Positions 55,434 to 64,000 of a DNA stretch of 64,000 nt are shown piece by piece; the first letter of the stretch is position 1, and the number at the start of each line of letters is the position of its first letter. This stretch comes from Bacteroidaceae bacterium (GTDB lineage Bacteria; Bacteroidota; Bacteroidia; Bacteroidales; Bacteroidaceae), in assembly GCA_024398595.1 (NCBI GenBank), contig JAKSIX010000004.1, positions 1 through 64,000 of the forward strand, in the 5' to 3' direction. The position numbers were made by a program, and so were the translations under genes. Below the pieces are notes generated by a model. That model had not been told where the DNA came from, did not search any database, and saw only the letters and a program-made list of their open reading frames with translations.

Positions 55434-56231
55434 TCAGTTATCGGTTATTTCAGGAATGTCATCAGACAGATTCCCCTTTCCTATATACACATACTCCAGA
55501 TTGCTGAAATCCACAGACAGACCGACAACGACCACAGGCGAACCATCGTCCGATATTTTGACAGATGTCACATACCCTACCGGCAAATCCTTCGGAAAAG
55601 CCCGGGAGTACCCACTGGTCACCACAGTATCACCGACGGAAACGCCGGAGCGTGAGGGCAACTCAGTCAGATAGGCAGTATATATATCACTGCCATCCCA
55701 TCTGAGAAAACCCAGACTTCCACGGCCTTTAATACTGCAGCTTACATTGGAATCCGTGTTGGCCAGAGACATTACAAGCGCATATCTGGCACTCGTCCTG
55801 TACACTATTCCGATGACACCGCGCGAATCATACACTCCCATACCTTCCTGCAACCCGTCATCAGAACCCTTGTCTATCGTGATATAGTTCTGCTTACGGC
55901 TGATGCTGTTATTGATGACCCGGGCCACAAATACGGAATCCCCACCGGAAGGCAGCTTTGACAGGCTTAGGCAATTTCTGAGAATATACACTTCGCCACG
56001 AAGTTCCGCCACTTCGCCCGCAAGCCTCCTGTTCTCATCCTTCAGCCCGACGTATGCGGTAACTGACGAACTGAGCCTGCATACAAAACCGCCCGCACTG
56101 CTTGCCGTAGTGAAAGCCACGTTGTCCCGCAATTCCGCATGGCGGGAAATCAGCACCATACATACCGACTCCAGCAGGACAAGAAAGAGGAAGAACCTGA
56201 TTCTTACAAGGAAATCAAGAAGCGTGCGCAC
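55434..56231 (-). CDS. mreC: Rod shape-determining protein MreC
   Basis: 265 residues. N-terminal membrane helix (about 10-27), a coiled coil around 55-85 (LKDENRRLAGEVAELRGEV), and the MreC beta domain with ITIDKGSDDGLQEGMGVYDS and VVTSGYSRAFPKDLPVG. Periplasmic scaffold linking MreB/MreD with PBP2. Confidence 0.94.
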   Translation of the reverse strand: MRTLLDFLVRIRFFLFLVLLESVCMVLISRHAELRDNVAFTTASSAGGFVCRLSSSVTAYVGLKDENRRLAGEVAELRGEVYILRNCLSLSKLPSGGDSVFVARVINNSISRKQNYITIDKGSDDGLQEGMGVYDSRGVIGIVYRTSARYALVMSLANTDSNVSCSIKGRGSLGFLRWDGSDIYTAYLTELPSRSGVSVGDTVVTSGYSRAFPKDLPVGYVTSVKISDDGSPVVVVGLSVDFSNLEYVYIGKGNLSDDIPEITDN

Positions 56232-56243
56232 GGCAATGTCATA

Positions 56244-57263
56244 TTATCTCATCAGATACGTCAGATGCTCGGCATTCTTGAGAGCTATTCCCGTTCCCTT
56301 CGCCACACTCAGCAACGGTTCATCCGCTACGTGGAACGGAATATTCAGCTTATCCTGAAAACGCTTGGACAGACCTCTCAGCAACGCGCCGCCACCGGCC
56401 AGATAAATGCCATTATGGACAATATCGGCGTACAGTTCAGGTGGCGTCTGCTCCAATGCTGTAAGTATTGCCGACTCAATCTTATTGATGGAACGCTCCA
56501 GACAGTAAGCCACCTCCTGATAGCATACCGGAACCGTCATAGGAAGAGCTGTAATTTTGTTCGGGCCATATACCACGAAATCCTCCGGTATATCCTCCGT
56601 GAGTTCCGTAAGTGCGGAGCCTACATTGACCTTGATGCGCTCTGCCATACGCTCACTTACACGCACATTGTGCTGCTTTCCCATATACTCCATAATATCA
56701 GCAGTGAAATCATCGCCGGCCACACGTATTGAACTGTTCGTCACAATACCGCCAAGAGATATTACGGCAATCTCCGTACTGCCGCCACCTATATCAACCA
56801 CCATATTTCCCTCCGGAGCCTCCACATCGATACCTATACCGATTGCGGCCGCCATAGGTTCGTAAAGCAGATATACATCACGGCCACCCGCATGTTCGGC
56901 AGAATCGCGCACAGCCCTGAGCTCTACCTCGGTACTTCCGGACGGGACACCGATTACCATCTTGAATGACGGAGAGAAAAGCCTGTGCCTCCTGTTAATC
57001 ATATCCACCATTCCGCGAATCATCTGCTCGCAGGCATAGAAGTCTGCAATAACACCGTCACGCAATGGCCTGATAACCCTTATAAGGTCTTCCGCAGCCT
57101 TGTCCTGCATCAGTTTTGCCTTTTTTCCTACGGCCAGCACCTTGTCCGTCTTCTTGTCAAGAGCCACAATGGACGGTTCATCCACAACAATACTGTCCTT
57201 GTACATAATGATGGTATTGGCAGTGCCAAGATCCATCGATAATTCCTGAGTAAAAAGTCCCAC
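56244..57263 (-). CDS. mreB: Rod shape-determining protein MreB
   Basis: 339 residues, actin-like ATPase. MDLGTANTIIMYKDSIVVDE (phosphate 1), MVVDIGGGSTEIAVISLGG (phosphate 2) and LAGGGALLRGL (adenosine motif). Polymerises under the membrane and orients elongation. First of the five morphogenesis genes after purH (27-nt gap). Confidence 0.97.
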   Translation of the reverse strand: MGLFTQELSMDLGTANTIIMYKDSIVVDEPSIVALDKKTDKVLAVGKKAKLMQDKAAEDLIRVIRPLRDGVIADFYACEQMIRGMVDMINRRHRLFSPSFKMVIGVPSGSTEVELRAVRDSAEHAGGRDVYLLYEPMAAAIGIGIDVEAPEGNMVVDIGGGSTEIAVISLGGIVTNSSIRVAGDDFTADIMEYMGKQHNVRVSERMAERIKVNVGSALTELTEDIPEDFVVYGPNKITALPMTVPVCYQEVAYCLERSINKIESAILTALEQTPPELYADIVHNGIYLAGGGALLRGLSKRFQDKLNIPFHVADEPLLSVAKGTGIALKNAEHLTYLMR

Positions 57264-57290
57264 TTTCTATATTATTTTTAATGATTATTG

Positions 57291-58814
57291 TCAATGTTTA
57301 AAGTGCCTGATACCTGTAATAGCCATAGTCATACCATGCTTCTCGCAATAATCAACCGACTGGTCATCGCGTATCGAGCCGCCCGGATGAATGACATTCC
57401 TGACACCCGCCCGGTCAGCCAGCTCCACGCAATCCGGGAACGGGAAGTATGCATCACTTGCCATTGCCGCACCGCTCAAGTCAAAGCCGAACGAATGAGC
57501 CTTATCCACAGCCTGTTTCAGGGCATCAACCCTCGATGTCTGGCCCACGCCGCTTGCAAGCAGCTGCCTGTTCTTTGCAAATACTATCGAATTACTCTTG
57601 CTGTTCTTAACAATCTTATTCGCAAAGAGCATATCCTGAATCTCCTCATCGGAAGGCATACGCGATGTCACCATCCTGAGGTCATCGGGAGTCTCAGTCC
57701 TGGAATCCTTCTCCTGAACCAGAATACCGTTCAACGCTGTACGGAACTGCAGTTCGGGCATAGCCTGAGACTTGCGTGTCAGAATGATACGGTTCTTCTT
57801 CTGGCACAGCACATCAAGAGCCTGCAAGTCATAGTCAGGAGCTATTATCACCTCAAAGAACAGTTCGTTGACAGCCTCGGCCGTTTCCCTGTCAACCGGA
57901 GCATTCGTAATGAGCACACCGCCGAACGCCGATACGGGATCACCTGCCAGAGCAGCCTTCCACGCATCAAGCAACACAGGTCTGGAGGCCAGGCCACAGG
58001 CATTATTGTGCTTCAGTATGGCAAATGTCACCTCGTCGAACTCATCAATGAGATCGACGGCGGCATTGATGTCAAGCAGATTGTTGTAAGATATCTCCTT
58101 ACCGTGAAGCTGATCGAACATAGCATTGAAATCGCCATAGAACAGACCCCTCTGGTGCGGATTCTCACCATAGCGCAGAGGCTTGAACTCATCGGCGGCA
58201 TAGCGGAAATGACCGTCCTCACCGTCTCCGAAATAATTGTAGATGGCACTGTCATAACGCGATGATACCGCGAACGCCTCCTTTGCAAACCAGCGTCTCT
58301 GCTTCAGGGTTGTCTGGGCACCGCCATTGGCCAGAATATCGGCAAGAGGCTGATACTGGGCCTTGCTTGCCACAATCACGACATCGTTGTAGTTCTTGGC
58401 ACCGGCACGTATCAGGGAAATACCGCCTATATCTATCTTTTCAATAATCTCCTGATTCGATGCACCGCCCGCCACAGTATCCTCGAACGGATACAGATCA
58501 ACTATTACCAGGTCAATCTCGGGAATCCCGTAATTGACACACTGCACCATATCATTCTCCTCCTCACGACGGCTCAGTATGCCACCGAACACCTTAGGAT
58601 GAAGCGTCTTTACCCTGCCGCCAAGAATTGACGGATAACCCGTCAGTTCCTCGACTGCCTGACAAGGCACTCCCAAAGACTCAATGAACTTCTGTGTCCC
58701 GCCGGTGGATATAATTTTCACTCCGGCTTTATGCAGCGCCGTAATAATCTCATCCAGCCCATCCTTATGATATACCGAGATAAGAGCCGACGATATCTTC
58801 TTCAAATCCGCCAT
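57291..58814 (-). CDS. purH: Bifunctional AICAR transformylase / IMP cyclohydrolase
   Basis: 507 residues. N-terminal MGS/IMP-cyclohydrolase domain (ISTGGTQKFIESLGVP, DLVIVDLYPFEDTV, EKIDIGGISLIRAGAKN) and AICAR transformylase with RYGENPHQRG, AILKHNNACGLA and DAYFPFPDCVELA. Performs the last two steps of IMP synthesis. It sits directly before mreB, and 9 nt after a sugar transporter gene, apparently in the same transcript. Confidence 0.97.
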   Translation of the reverse strand: MADLKKISSALISVYHKDGLDEIITALHKAGVKIISTGGTQKFIESLGVPCQAVEELTGYPSILGGRVKTLHPKVFGGILSRREEENDMVQCVNYGIPEIDLVIVDLYPFEDTVAGGASNQEIIEKIDIGGISLIRAGAKNYNDVVIVASKAQYQPLADILANGGAQTTLKQRRWFAKEAFAVSSRYDSAIYNYFGDGEDGHFRYAADEFKPLRYGENPHQRGLFYGDFNAMFDQLHGKEISYNNLLDINAAVDLIDEFDEVTFAILKHNNACGLASRPVLLDAWKAALAGDPVSAFGGVLITNAPVDRETAEAVNELFFEVIIAPDYDLQALDVLCQKKNRIILTRKSQAMPELQFRTALNGILVQEKDSRTETPDDLRMVTSRMPSDEEIQDMLFANKIVKNSKSNSIVFAKNRQLLASGVGQTSRVDALKQAVDKAHSFGFDLSGAAMASDAYFPFPDCVELADRAGVRNVIHPGGSIRDDQSVDYCEKHGMTMAITGIRHFKH

Positions 58815-58823
58815 TATAAATAC

Positions 58824-60260
58824 TTATGCGTTCTTTTCCTCAATAGCCTTGTTTATCTCATCCATCTTCTCATCCGAGAGCTCATACTTGCTGATAATCC
58901 AGATTGCCAGCAGAAGCAGTATGGCAGGAATCACACAGACTAACCACAGGATACCCTGCAGGATAGTGCCGTTGCTCATGATAGCCTCCTTGGACATTGT
59001 GGTGGCATCGAAATGCACGAGAGCCAGAACCAGACCCGGAACCACACCTCCAAGAGCCATACCGGCCTTGAAGAAGATACCTGTCAGAGCATTTACGATA
59101 CCTGCAATACGGCGGCCCGATGTATATTCACCGTAAGCCACAACTTCCGGCACAAGAGCCCACATATAGCCGGTAGCCACAATGATGCCGGTGCTCTTCA
59201 CGAACTGCGCGATGCAGAGCAGTACGAAATTGGACTTCAGCGCGGGAATGGACACGAATGTGTACATCATAGCCATACCCACGATAGCCGTACCGAGGAA
59301 CAGATAGAACATTCCCTTCTTGCCTATCCAGCGTTTGATGGCCGGAACCAGCGGCATAAAGATGAATGCAGGTATAGTGCCCAGCCACATGAACGCCGTA
59401 GTCATGAACGGAGTGGCATTCACATTGTAATTCATGAAATATGAGTCAGCGGCATTGCTCACGCTCATCATAGCGAAAGCTGTCACGAAGAAGAACGCCA
59501 GCACGCGGAGAGGCTTGTTGCGGCCGAACTCGGTCCACAGGTCACTCACCTTCACATTGGCAGATTCCTTGGCATCCATCACAACCTTCTCCTTGCACTG
59601 CGAGAAGCAGAATATCAGCAGTACCAGACCGGCCAGCGCGAAAATCGTCATAGTGATGAACCACGCAGGAGCAGCCGATGTGTTATCGGTAATGGCAGTG
59701 CCGTCAGCAGCTTTCGGAGCGAACACCGCAATGACTATAGGAAGCGACTTCACTATCAGGGCACCCAGATTGGCCATAAACATACGTGTGGATGTCAGGA
59801 TGGTAATCTCGTTGGTGTCACGTGTCAGCGATGAGTTCAGAGCTCCGTAAGGTACATTGACCAGAGTGTAGCACATACTCATCAGAACGTAGGTGATGTA
59901 GGCATATACTATCGAGCCGCTGAATCCGTTCCAGAAGCAGAGTATTGCAAGACCTGACAATGGAATACCGCCCAGGATTAGCCAGGAGCGGTACTTACCC
60001 CATTTAGGATTGCCCTTATCAACAAATGTGCCGACCACGGGATCCCAAAGCACATCCACCAGACGCACCACGAGGAACATTGTAGCGGCCACCGATGCAT
60101 TCAGCCCATACACATTGGTATAGAAGAACAGAAGCCATATACTTATAGTCTGATAAATAAGGTTCTGCGCCATATCACCGGAACCGAATCCTATGCGCTG
60201 CAACCAACTGAGTCTGTAAAAGCCCTTCGATTCATTCAGGGCCGCTGTCTGATTAGCCAT
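58824..60260 (-). CDS. GPH-family sugar:cation symporter (MelB-like MFS)
   Basis: 478 residues, twelve transmembrane helices. N-terminal signatures FGSGDMAQNLIYQTI, VVRLVDVLWDPVVGTFVDKG and WGKYRSWLILGG match the glycoside-pentoside-hexuronide family; VPYGALNSSLTRDTNE and a long middle loop follow. Imports an oligosaccharide or uronide with a cation; the substrate cannot be told, since no glycoside hydrolase gene is adjacent. Own promoter at 60290-60297; purH follows after 9 nt. Confidence 0.9.
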   Translation of the reverse strand: MANQTAALNESKGFYRLSWLQRIGFGSGDMAQNLIYQTISIWLLFFYTNVYGLNASVAATMFLVVRLVDVLWDPVVGTFVDKGNPKWGKYRSWLILGGIPLSGLAILCFWNGFSGSIVYAYITYVLMSMCYTLVNVPYGALNSSLTRDTNEITILTSTRMFMANLGALIVKSLPIVIAVFAPKAADGTAITDNTSAAPAWFITMTIFALAGLVLLIFCFSQCKEKVVMDAKESANVKVSDLWTEFGRNKPLRVLAFFFVTAFAMMSVSNAADSYFMNYNVNATPFMTTAFMWLGTIPAFIFMPLVPAIKRWIGKKGMFYLFLGTAIVGMAMMYTFVSIPALKSNFVLLCIAQFVKSTGIIVATGYMWALVPEVVAYGEYTSGRRIAGIVNALTGIFFKAGMALGGVVPGLVLALVHFDATTMSKEAIMSNGTILQGILWLVCVIPAILLLLAIWIISKYELSDEKMDEINKAIEEKNA

Positions 60261-60289
60261 ATATACGAATACTTAAAATTATTAATGTG

Positions 60290-60297
60290 CAAACTTA
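60290..60297 (-). promoter_or_regulatory. -7 promoter box for the transporter-purH-mre unit
   Basis: TAAGTTTG on the minus strand, 29 nt upstream of the transporter ATG. Confidence 0.6.
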
Positions 60298-60320
60298 TAC
60301 AAAATCTCCTTATTATCCCC

Positions 60321-61871
60321 TTATTCCACCAACCAACTATCGATGTTGCGTACAGCGGAAGAATAATTCACTCCGACTTTGACCAAGGTTCTCCCATTGG
60401 TGGCAAAGCGTTCCAAGTAACCTTTTTCATTGATTTGAGCTATCGCCTCCTGTGCTGACCTGTTGAACTTGAATTCAAATATGTAAATATAATCCTTGGT
60501 CTGCACGGTCATATCCATCCGACCCTTGTTGGTATGGCTCTCTATATCAACATAATATCCACAGAGGGAAGTCAGAATGTACATCACGCTCTGGAAGTGG
60601 CGTTCCTGCTCAGGCTGAAGTTCATAAGGACACGCACTCAAAAATGACTGCAGACGTTCCATAAAATCCTCTATATTACCTTCGCGCAGAGAGCGGACAA
60701 AACAACTTATCTCGTAACCGGATCCGACCTCATCAACATTCGTGTAACTGGGTATCAGAAAACGTATGAAGCCCTCCCTTACCTCCTTGTTCGGGAATCC
60801 CAGACGATACAGGCCGAACTCGCTGTCATAACCCTTGATTGTCAGGTAGCCGCTCTGGTATATCACCGGCAACGGGTTGGTCGAAGCTATGTCAATGCTG
60901 TTCAGCACATCGCTCACTACCTGTTCCTTCTCTATTTTCGACAGATTGTACTGATGAAGCTTCAGCAGTTCCGCCAGATACGTGGGTGTGCCTGTCTCAA
61001 ACCAGTACCGATCAATTCTCTGACTTGCGAAAGCATTGAGCAGACTGAACGGATTGTATATTCCGGGAAGATTCTCCTGACAAAAGTGATAGCCGTCATA
61101 GTTCTCTTTGAGTTCCGCGTATGTGTCTTCAACCTTCCTTTCTGATTTTGCGGCCAATTCACTAACCTCATCGTTGAAATTGTCACGCAGCTCTTTTTCT
61201 GTAATACCGCAGATATCATAGTACTGCGGAATCATCGATATGTCACGAAGGTTGTTCAAATCGCTGAACACACTTACCTTGCCGAACTTTGTGACACCTG
61301 CGAGGAATGCAAACCTTATGTACCCGTCCATCGACTTCATAGCGCCATAGAACCCTTTAAGCATTGCCCGGTAGGCATCCTGAAGCTCCGGTTTGCCTAT
61401 GGCCTGTAGCAACGGCTTGTCATATTCATCGACCAGTATCACTACCTGACGGCCGGTCTTCCCGTATGCCAGACGTATGATTTGAGTGAAACGTTCCTCC
61501 AATCCGCGCTCACGATATTCATTTCCGTATCTTGCTTCCCATAACTCAAGATGCTTGTTCAGCTCGGACTCCAGACTGTTTCTGTCCTGATAATTACGGG
61601 TGTTCAAATCTATATACAAGACAGGGTACTCCATCCAGTCGTGTTCCAGATTTGCTATGGCAAGACCGTCAAAAAGATTCCTCTTACCCAGAAAATACGC
61701 CTCAAGTGTACTCAAAAGCAGACTCTTACCGAAACGGCGCGGACGGGACAGAAAGTAATACTTACCCTCTGCCACCAATCTATGGACAATCGCAGTCTTG
61801 TCAACGTATTTGAATCCCTTGTTCCGGAGATCTTCAAAACTCTGTATTCCAATTGGCAACTTCCGTTCCAT
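60321..61871 (-). CDS. AAA-ATPase-like / PD-(D/E)XK nuclease family protein (PF09820 + PF08011 type)
   Basis: 516 residues from the ATG at 61871 (MERKLPIGIQSFEDLRNKG); earlier ATGs at 61877 and 61880 are possible, but the one at 61910 lies upstream of the promoter. The N-terminal AAA-like part has FLSRPRRFGKSLLLSTLEAY (Walker A variant) and VVILVDEYDKPLLQ (Walker B). The C-terminal nuclease-like part has NKGRMDMTVQTKDYIYIFEF and K two residues on, fitting D-x(n)-ExK. These proteins are highly amplified in Bacteroidales, with no firm function; defence or transposition roles have been guessed. Confidence 0.88.
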   Translation of the reverse strand: MERKLPIGIQSFEDLRNKGFKYVDKTAIVHRLVAEGKYYFLSRPRRFGKSLLLSTLEAYFLGKRNLFDGLAIANLEHDWMEYPVLYIDLNTRNYQDRNSLESELNKHLELWEARYGNEYRERGLEERFTQIIRLAYGKTGRQVVILVDEYDKPLLQAIGKPELQDAYRAMLKGFYGAMKSMDGYIRFAFLAGVTKFGKVSVFSDLNNLRDISMIPQYYDICGITEKELRDNFNDEVSELAAKSERKVEDTYAELKENYDGYHFCQENLPGIYNPFSLLNAFASQRIDRYWFETGTPTYLAELLKLHQYNLSKIEKEQVVSDVLNSIDIASTNPLPVIYQSGYLTIKGYDSEFGLYRLGFPNKEVREGFIRFLIPSYTNVDEVGSGYEISCFVRSLREGNIEDFMERLQSFLSACPYELQPEQERHFQSVMYILTSLCGYYVDIESHTNKGRMDMTVQTKDYIYIFEFKFNRSAQEAIAQINEKGYLERFATNGRTLVKVGVNYSSAVRNIDSWLVE

Positions 61872-61889
61872 AAGCATCATTGCACTATG

Positions 61890-61897
61890 CAAAAATA
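61890..61897 (-). promoter_or_regulatory. -7 promoter box for the AAA-ATPase/nuclease gene
   Basis: TATTTTTG on the minus strand, 18 nt upstream of the ATG at 61871; decides against the start at 61910. Confidence 0.6.
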
Positions 61898-61931
61898 ATG
61901 AAAAAAGCATTTTGCCGTAGTGTCAATACAT

Positions 61932-61961
61932 AAAAAACAGGCGGGGAAATTTCCCGCCTGT
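61932..61961 (-). terminator. Rho-independent terminator after the gene at 62005
   Basis: ACAGGCGGG/CCCGCCTGT perfect 9-bp stem at 61937-61961 with a seven-base loop, followed on the minus strand by a run of six T. Confidence 0.9.
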
Positions 61962-62004
61962 CTCTTGGTTATATCAAGCCTCAAGTGAGACTTAATGTCG
62001 TGAT

Positions 62005-64000
62005 TTAGAAGTTCAGTACCTTCTCAGCCTTACCTGTCTTGGCATTGACACGGATACCCATCTCATTTCTGCCAAGAGCGTTGACTCTGACACCGTTCAT
62101 ATTGTAATATACGGCATCCTCAACGGTCTCAATCTCATCGATTGCGGTAATCTTACCCTCAATGTCAGCGATAAGTTTTTCATATTCTTCGCCCGCAACT
62201 GGTGCAGCCTTGTAGTACAGCTTGACCTCAGGCAGATAGAAGCTACGCTCGACAGCTTTGTGTACGTATGCAAAACTGATATTTCCGGCAGCATCCAGCT
62301 TAGTAGTTGCGGATACTGAGTCACCAGGATACGTTTCAGTCTCCACATCCATCACCTGACCGACAAGTACGGTATCAAGGTTAACAAAGATAGTGTCCTT
62401 CAAAGATTTTGAAATATTTTTTGCGTCATCAACTGACGGGAAGAAGAGTGTGTATTCACCTGCAGGTACATCAGTAATAGTCTGCTCTAGAGTGAAGTTG
62501 CACTTCCAGTCGCAGCCAAGCTCGCCGTAGGTTACATCACCCTCCTCAAGGACGAAACCACCTCTTACTTCACCCCAGTCACCTGCACACTCTGTTGACC
62601 ATACACCAAATTCGCCACTATTTCTCTTAGAATAGAGACTATAGCCTGGAAATACAGTTGTATATCTGTCAGTTTCTTTATCGAGACTGTTTATTGTATA
62701 AGCGTATTTGTTTGGACCATTGTCACCAGTATGATATGTAGCGGTATATTGCTTAATCTCCTGATCCAGGATACCGCTCTGATAGAGCTTCGGGTTGGTG
62801 ATGAAACCGCTGGCATCGATACTGTCAACAGTGCGTCCGGCCTGCAGTTCCTTGTATATACCTCTGATGGCACGCAGTTTGAGCTGGGCTACAAGATCTG
62901 CATCATCCTCATCAAGATTCTCCATCTGACTTTCAAAGTCATCATCAGGCATAAAGCCATCATACATATCGGCAATTGCATACAGATTCTTAGCCTGTGC
63001 AATAAGCTCTGATACAGCAAGGAAGTTGTTCATTGAAGAGAGGAGGCTCTTGTAGTAACCCTCAATCTCCTCTGCAGTTGCTGTCTCGAATGATTCAGGC
63101 AGTATGAGGTAAGCCAACTCAAATTCAGCGTACTTATCGGTTCCCAGATATGTTGTAGCGGTATCCAGTACGACTTCCGCCTTTGCTATTGCAGCAGCCA
63201 GCTTGTCAGCCGTTGCCATGGCATTCTTCACCTTGTCAAGCTCATCCTTCAGAGCCTTCTCTGCATCCAGGTACTCCTGCGGAGCCTTGTGTGTCAGGAT
63301 GAACACCTCCGGCTTATACGGAGCAAGGAATGCCTCAAAGTCAGTTATTGTCTTGGTCTTGAGTGTTGCAGCATTGACGAATGCTGTATCAGTTGAGTAA
63401 GCGTCAGCCACTTTCTTGTAGTAAGCACCCTCTGTGGTGTTCGTCTTGTCAATATATTTGGTACCCCAAGTATATTCAATCTCGAGTTCCTCTCCGAACT
63501 GCTCCTCGTATGAGTAGTTGCAGGCTACCTTGCCACCAAGACCTTGCTTGGCCGCGCGCAGGTTGGCGAATGTCAGATTCGCGATTCCGTACTCGGCTGC
63601 AGGAACACTGTTGAATGTGATTTTGACGATAGAGTCATTATCCTCATCAAGTGCAACACTGCTTGCATAAATGATAGGAGCCTGTGACGCATCCTGAACA
63701 CCGGTGATATCCTTGCTCTGGAGACGTACCACAAGCTGTTTGCCATCGTACTCGTCAACAAATATGCTGCGTGTGAACTTGACGGCGAAGGTCTTGTCAG
63801 CCTCAGTGAGGGCAAATGACTTCTCGTCAGGCTCTGCACTTGCCAGTTCAGGAGCTACATCGTCTGCACCCGGAACCATAGCGAAAGCGGACTCACGTAC
63901 CAGCTCACCCTCAAAGTCCTTTACATACTTGCCGGCAGCAACCCAGTCAGCCTCGCTGTAGAAAGGATAGAGCTTTCCGGTGTATTTGATAGCGTATGCC
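62005..64000 (-). CDS. Large secreted protein with C-terminal sorting-like tail (5' part beyond window)
   Basis: At least 665 codons; the frame is open to the window edge with no start, so the visible ATG at 63879 is internal (the codons above it read YPFYSEADWVAAGKYVKDF). The visible part contains a DUF-like beta region (TFAVKFTRSIFVDEYDGKQL), a long helical acidic section at about 200-350, an unusual Trp/Cys segment (FGVWSTECAGDWGEVRGG), and a C-terminus YYNMNGVRVNALGRNEMGIR typical of tails on Bacteroidales secreted proteins. Surface or extracellular location is likely. Function unknown. Followed by a strong terminator. Confidence 0.75.
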   Translation of the reverse strand, partial: AYAIKYTGKLYPFYSEADWVAAGKYVKDFEGELVRESAFAMVPGADDVAPELASAEPDEKSFALTEADKTFAVKFTRSIFVDEYDGKQLVVRLQSKDITGVQDASQAPIIYASSVALDEDNDSIVKITFNSVPAAEYGIANLTFANLRAAKQGLGGKVACNYSYEEQFGEELEIEYTWGTKYIDKTNTTEGAYYKKVADAYSTDTAFVNAATLKTKTITDFEAFLAPYKPEVFILTHKAPQEYLDAEKALKDELDKVKNAMATADKLAAAIAKAEVVLDTATTYLGTDKYAEFELAYLILPESFETATAEEIEGYYKSLLSSMNNFLAVSELIAQAKNLYAIADMYDGFMPDDDFESQMENLDEDDADLVAQLKLRAIRGIYKELQAGRTVDSIDASGFITNPKLYQSGILDQEIKQYTATYHTGDNGPNKYAYTINSLDKETDRYTTVFPGYSLYSKRNSGEFGVWSTECAGDWGEVRGGFVLEEGDVTYGELGCDWKCNFTLEQTITDVPAGEYTLFFPSVDDAKNISKSLKDTIFVNLDTVLVGQVMDVETETYPGDSVSATTKLDAAGNISFAYVHKAVERSFYLPEVKLYYKAAPVAGEEYEKLIADIEGKITAIDEIETVEDAVYYNMNGVRVNALGRNEMGIRVNAKTGKAEKVLNF

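Overview
The window comes from a chromosome of the order Bacteroidales (Bacteroidota). The evidence is the gene set (UpxY-type antiterminator, DUF4834, DUF5683, DUF1573, DUF3822, PorX/PorW-like pair, RsfS-FtsH-CdsA block, MreBCD-MrdA-RodA block) and the promoters: about two dozen gene starts lie just downstream of the Bacteroides-type -7 box TAnnTTTG. I cannot fix the family. Prevotellaceae, Muribaculaceae, Barnesiellaceae and Bacteroidaceae all remain possible. Most of the window is densely packed housekeeping sequence; the accessory parts are a capsule export block at the left end and a few small modules.

Layout. 1-425: remnant of a DUF418 membrane protein gene with two lesions. 499-7659 (minus): surface polysaccharide block, read rfbC, then Wza-like lipoprotein, Wzc-like tyrosine autokinase with an 18-unit Tyr-Gly tail, CpsB-like phosphatase, long UpxY-like antiterminator and a sugar-nucleotide 4,6-dehydratase, with tRNA-Gln just upstream of rfbC. 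7861-12216: rsfS, ftsH, cdsA and, convergent, lpxB. 12275-17806: parA, parB, DUF5683, MltD-like transglycosylase, (p)ppGpp synthetase/hydrolase. 17778-25584: MerR regulator, M23 peptidase, alaS, RecD-like helicase, an unknown, DUF3822, rsmD, an unknown. 25695-32026: tRNA-Pro, then DUF1573/thioredoxin-like protein, a small Cys-rich membrane protein, PorW-like TPR lipoprotein, PorX-like response regulator and tsaE. 32015-36363: unknown, thioredoxin, dnaE. 36514-40886: psd, pssA, DUF4834, tadA, an unknown, yraN, birA, pyrH. 40900-43720: a tight four-gene unit with a VTC polyphosphate polymerase-like protein, DUF4956, DUF2490 and a small protein with a type IX-like C-terminal tail. 43824-49157: frr, rsgA, fumarase, hflX, rsmI. 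49292-51841: tRNA-Lys, holB, ricT-like PSP1. 51635-60260: rodA, mrdA, mreD, mreC, mreB, purH and a GPH-family sugar transporter. 60321-64000: an AAA-ATPase/PD-(D/E)XK protein and a large secreted protein cut by the window edge.

How the genes work together. The capsule block supplies precursor synthesis (rfbC, dehydratase), export (Wza/Wzc), a kinase/phosphatase pair controlling Wzc tyrosine phosphorylation, and an operon-specific antiterminator. CdsA, Psd and PssA make phosphatidylethanolamine. RodA, MrdA and MreBCD form the elongasome. The PorW/PorX pair would be expected to regulate a type IX secretion system, and two proteins here (40900-41355 and 62005-64000) end in tails that resemble type IX sorting domains, but no secretion core genes are present in the window.

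Most interesting: the VTC/DUF4956/DUF2490/tail-protein operon as an uncharacterised putative polyphosphate or envelope system; a 61-nt dispersed intergenic element whose two copies differ only at positions that keep an RNA stem paired through G-U wobbles; a second palindromic repeat; a 207-bp convergent coding overlap between the PSP1 gene and rodA; and tail-to-tail overlaps at nearly every convergent gene pair. No CRISPR array, insertion sequence or prophage was seen.
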